64,000 bases of DNA from JAIVJM01 sp963816985 (lineage in GTDB: Bacteria; Acidobacteriota; Blastocatellia; Pyrinomonadales; Pyrinomonadaceae). The position numbers and the translations under genes are program-made. The first letter of the stretch is position 1. Every line of letters starts with the position of its first letter. Shown in pieces: positions 62,102-64,000 of this stretch. The stretch lies in contig CAWFMF010000004.1 of NCBI GenBank assembly GCA_963816985.1, positions 2,356,001 through 2,420,000 of the forward strand, in the 5' to 3' direction. The notes below the pieces were generated by a model. The model made no database searches. It worked only from the letters and a program-made list of their open reading frames with translations, and was not told the DNA's origin.

Positions 62102-64000
62102 TCACCAACGACCGGCGAGGATAAACGGCGACCAGAAGAAGGGATGAGGCCGCTCGCGCATCTGCCGGAGCTGCGCTTCGCGGAGCGCGGCGGCGGGTCT
62201 TTGACCGTCGAGCAATGAAGTGTAGAAGTCGCGCATCAACTCGGCGGTCGCTTCGTCGTCCACCGTCCAGAGGCTCAGCAGGAGCGTCGGCGCGCCGGCG
62301 GAGAAGAAGCCGCGCACGAGTCCGAGCAGCTCGTCGCCGGGCGCGACGGCGCTCACGCCCGTCTCGCACGCCGAGAGCGTGACGAGCCCGCCACGGAAGT
62401 CGAGCGTGTAGGCGTCGCGCACCGTGAGCCAGCCGTCGCCGAGCCGCAGGGAAGAGAAGAGCGGACTGTCGGGGCGGAACTGCCCGTGGCAGGCGAGGTG
62501 GAGCACGTCGGCGTGCGGCGAGCCCTCGCGCAGAGCCTCGACCGTCGCGCGCCCGTCGAGCAGCGCCTTCGACTTCTTGAAGAGCGGCGCGATTGCTTCT
62601 ATCTCGTCACGCACGCGCGGCGTCTGTTCGTCGGCGACACCCAAGAGCAACGCGCTCCCGAACTCCGGCGGCGGCTTCTCCAGACAGTAGCCGAGCACGC
62701 CCGCGCTCGGCGCGTATGAGACCTCGCGGCGCTCGATGACGAAGGCGTCGCCGTCGTGGAGCGCGTGGAAGGGGACGTAGTTGAGCGCGCGGTGCGGCAC
62801 GACGACGAGGCGGCGTTTGCCGACGAGTCCTTCAACGCGCCGCAGCAGTAAGTCATAAAGCGTCGAGAGGTGACGCCGCGCTCGCTCCGCGAGCACGGGA
62901 AGGTGCGCGCGCATCCGCGCCGAGCCGTGGCGCAACGCGTCGGTCTGAAAGCGGAACTGCGCGATTGACTCGCCGACTTCGCGTTCGGCGGCGAGGCCGC
63001 GCACGACTTCGACTCGTTCTTCGGTGACGACGAAGGCGAGCAGCTCGCCGTCGAGGCTCGCGTACTCGACGAGCGCGGTGTCGCGTCCGAGTTGGGTTTG
63101 CAGCGCGCGCACGTCGAAAGGCTCGACGCGTCCGAGCGAGGCGACGCCGCCTCCCCGCTGCTGAAGCTGGCGCATGATTTCGAGGGTGCGCGCCTCGCGC
63201 TCGCGCACGGCTTCGTGGAGGGCGCGCATCGCCTCTTGCCCGCGCGCGGAGTCGTCCGGGGCTTCGGGCGGTCGGTTGATGCGGCTGTAGAACCAGTTCA
63301 GCTCTTCGCGGAGCCGTTCGAGCTGCGCGAGGAGTTCGGCCTCGAACTCGTCGCGCGGGCGCGGGCCGCGGATGAGCGTGCCGCTCATCATCTCGACGAG
63401 CGCGCGCGAGCGTGCGCGCTCCGAGTAGGCCAAAGCCTCGACGACGCGCGCGCCGCGCGGGTCTTCGAGGCAGAGCCGGAGCAGCTCGTCGTAAGGCGCG
63501 AGCTTGTCGGCGACGAAGGCCGTGCGGAACTCTTCCGCCGGAAGCGGCGCGCGCAAAGTCTCGATGAGCGCGACGGCGCGCTCGAAAGAGTCCTCGGCGC
63601 GCTCGCTCTCGCCGCGCGCCGCCGCCAGCAGGCCGAGAGAGGTGTGGCAACGCTCGGCGACCTGCGGCAGCGCCTGAGCTTCGGAGTCTTTGAGCGTCTC
63701 TTCGAGAAGGATTTGCGCGAGCCTCTCGTCGCCCCCGGCGCGCGCCGCCTCGCCGCGCAGCCAACGCGCGAGCAGCATCCTGCGCCAAGTGCCCGCGCGC
63801 GCGAGCGGGACTTCGGCCTGCGCGGCGAGCGTGGCGGTGCGCGCGTGGTCGCCTTCGGAATGATGGAGCTGCGCCTCGGTGAGCGTCACGTCGGCCTCGC
63901 CGACCGCGTTGCCTTCGGCGGCGTAGAGCGCGCGAGCTTCGGAGAGCAGGCGGTGCGCCTCTTCGGGGCGGCCCGTGTTGAGCGCGGCGCGACCGCCTTG
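62102..64000 (-). CDS. TPR-CHAT domain protein, N-terminus outside the window
   Basis: The frame is open to the window edge, so at least 632 residues are present. The N-terminal visible part is TPR-like (GRPEEAHRLLSEARALYAAEGN, RAEDSFERAVALIETLR). The C-terminal 300 residues are a CHAT (caspase/separase-like) domain with RLVVVPHRALNYVPFHAL, the catalytic His in HLACHGQF and Cys in LVTLSACETGVS, then LVRGFFSAGAPTLLLSLW and the end block. The His-Cys dyad is intact, so it should be an active peptidase; the target is unknown. It is upstream of, and parallel to, the AAA-like S8 gene. Confidence 0.9.
   Translation of the reverse strand, partial: QGGRAALNTGRPEEAHRLLSEARALYAAEGNAVGEADVTLTEAQLHHSEGDHARTATLAAQAEVPLARAGTWRRMLLARWLRGEAARAGGDERLAQILLEETLKDSEAQALPQVAERCHTSLGLLAAARGESERAEDSFERAVALIETLRAPLPAEEFRTAFVADKLAPYDELLRLCLEDPRGARVVEALAYSERARSRALVEMMSGTLIRGPRPRDEFEAELLAQLERLREELNWFYSRINRPPEAPDDSARGQEAMRALHEAVREREARTLEIMRQLQQRGGGVASLGRVEPFDVRALQTQLGRDTALVEYASLDGELLAFVVTEERVEVVRGLAAEREVGESIAQFRFQTDALRHGSARMRAHLPVLAERARRHLSTLYDLLLRRVEGLVGKRRLVVVPHRALNYVPFHALHDGDAFVIERREVSYAPSAGVLGYCLEKPPPEFGSALLLGVADEQTPRVRDEIEAIAPLFKKSKALLDGRATVEALREGSPHADVLHLACHGQFRPDSPLFSSLRLGDGWLTVRDAYTLDFRGGLVTLSACETGVSAVAPGDELLGLVRGFFSAGAPTLLLSLWTVDDEATAELMRDFYTSLLDGQRPAAALREAQLRQMRERPHPFFWSPFILAGRW

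Overview
The window is about 64 kb of GC-rich chromosomal DNA, probably from an Acidobacteriota bacterium of the Blastocatellia/Pyrinomonadales type. I infer this from the alternative complex III plus caa3 oxidase operon, the DUF4214-tailed secreted proteins, the S8 peptidases, the DUF2911 and WGxxGxxG proteins, and the many large intergenic palindromes. No rRNA, tRNA, CRISPR array, transposase or phage gene was recognised.

Layout. 0-5.5 kb: the end of a DUF4139-like secreted protein, a GT-C-like membrane protein with a DUF4214-like tail, and a stress operon of GSP17M/YsnF-type proteins. 5.8-12.1 kb: a tight six-gene polyamine-type cluster (AdoMet decarboxylase, DUF4178 zinc-ribbon membrane protein, a 60-residue membrane protein, DUF350, membrane-embedded spermidine-synthase-like enzyme, FAD oxidoreductase). 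12.1-15.3 kb: a methyltransferase, a frameshifted polytopic membrane protein and a zinc-ribbon protein. 15.6-24.9 kb (minus): a very large three-module multicopper oxidase, a YncE-like beta-propeller and a tandem-SCO protein that is frameshifted here. 25.8-39.9 kb (plus): a complete respiratory operon, actABCDEF, a small membrane protein, sco, and coxBACD, ending in a strong terminator.

40-46 kb: a Gpt2/Sct1-like acyltransferase, a TPR-TonB protein, proC and a DUF2911 protein. 45.9-48 kb is a decayed stretch with a truncated hydrolase-like tail, an XRE regulator and remnants of a secreted protein. 48-56 kb: a frameshifted sodium:solute symporter with a 54-residue partner, a GNAT acetyltransferase, a large PIG-L deacetylase, a TPR lipoprotein, a membrane protein with an NTF2-like tail and a dienelactone hydrolase. 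56.8-64 kb (minus): two S8 peptidases and a TPR-CHAT protease cut by the window edge. The second S8 protein has a secreted, degenerate ClpB-like AAA+ domain in front of the protease.

Two themes stand out. First, at least six families of large inverted repeats occupy the gaps, even inside the respiratory operon. In two genes a heptanucleotide-repeat palindrome encodes the hydrophobic core of the signal peptide. Second, three genes carry a single-base frameshift; these may be true pseudogenes or residual assembly indels.
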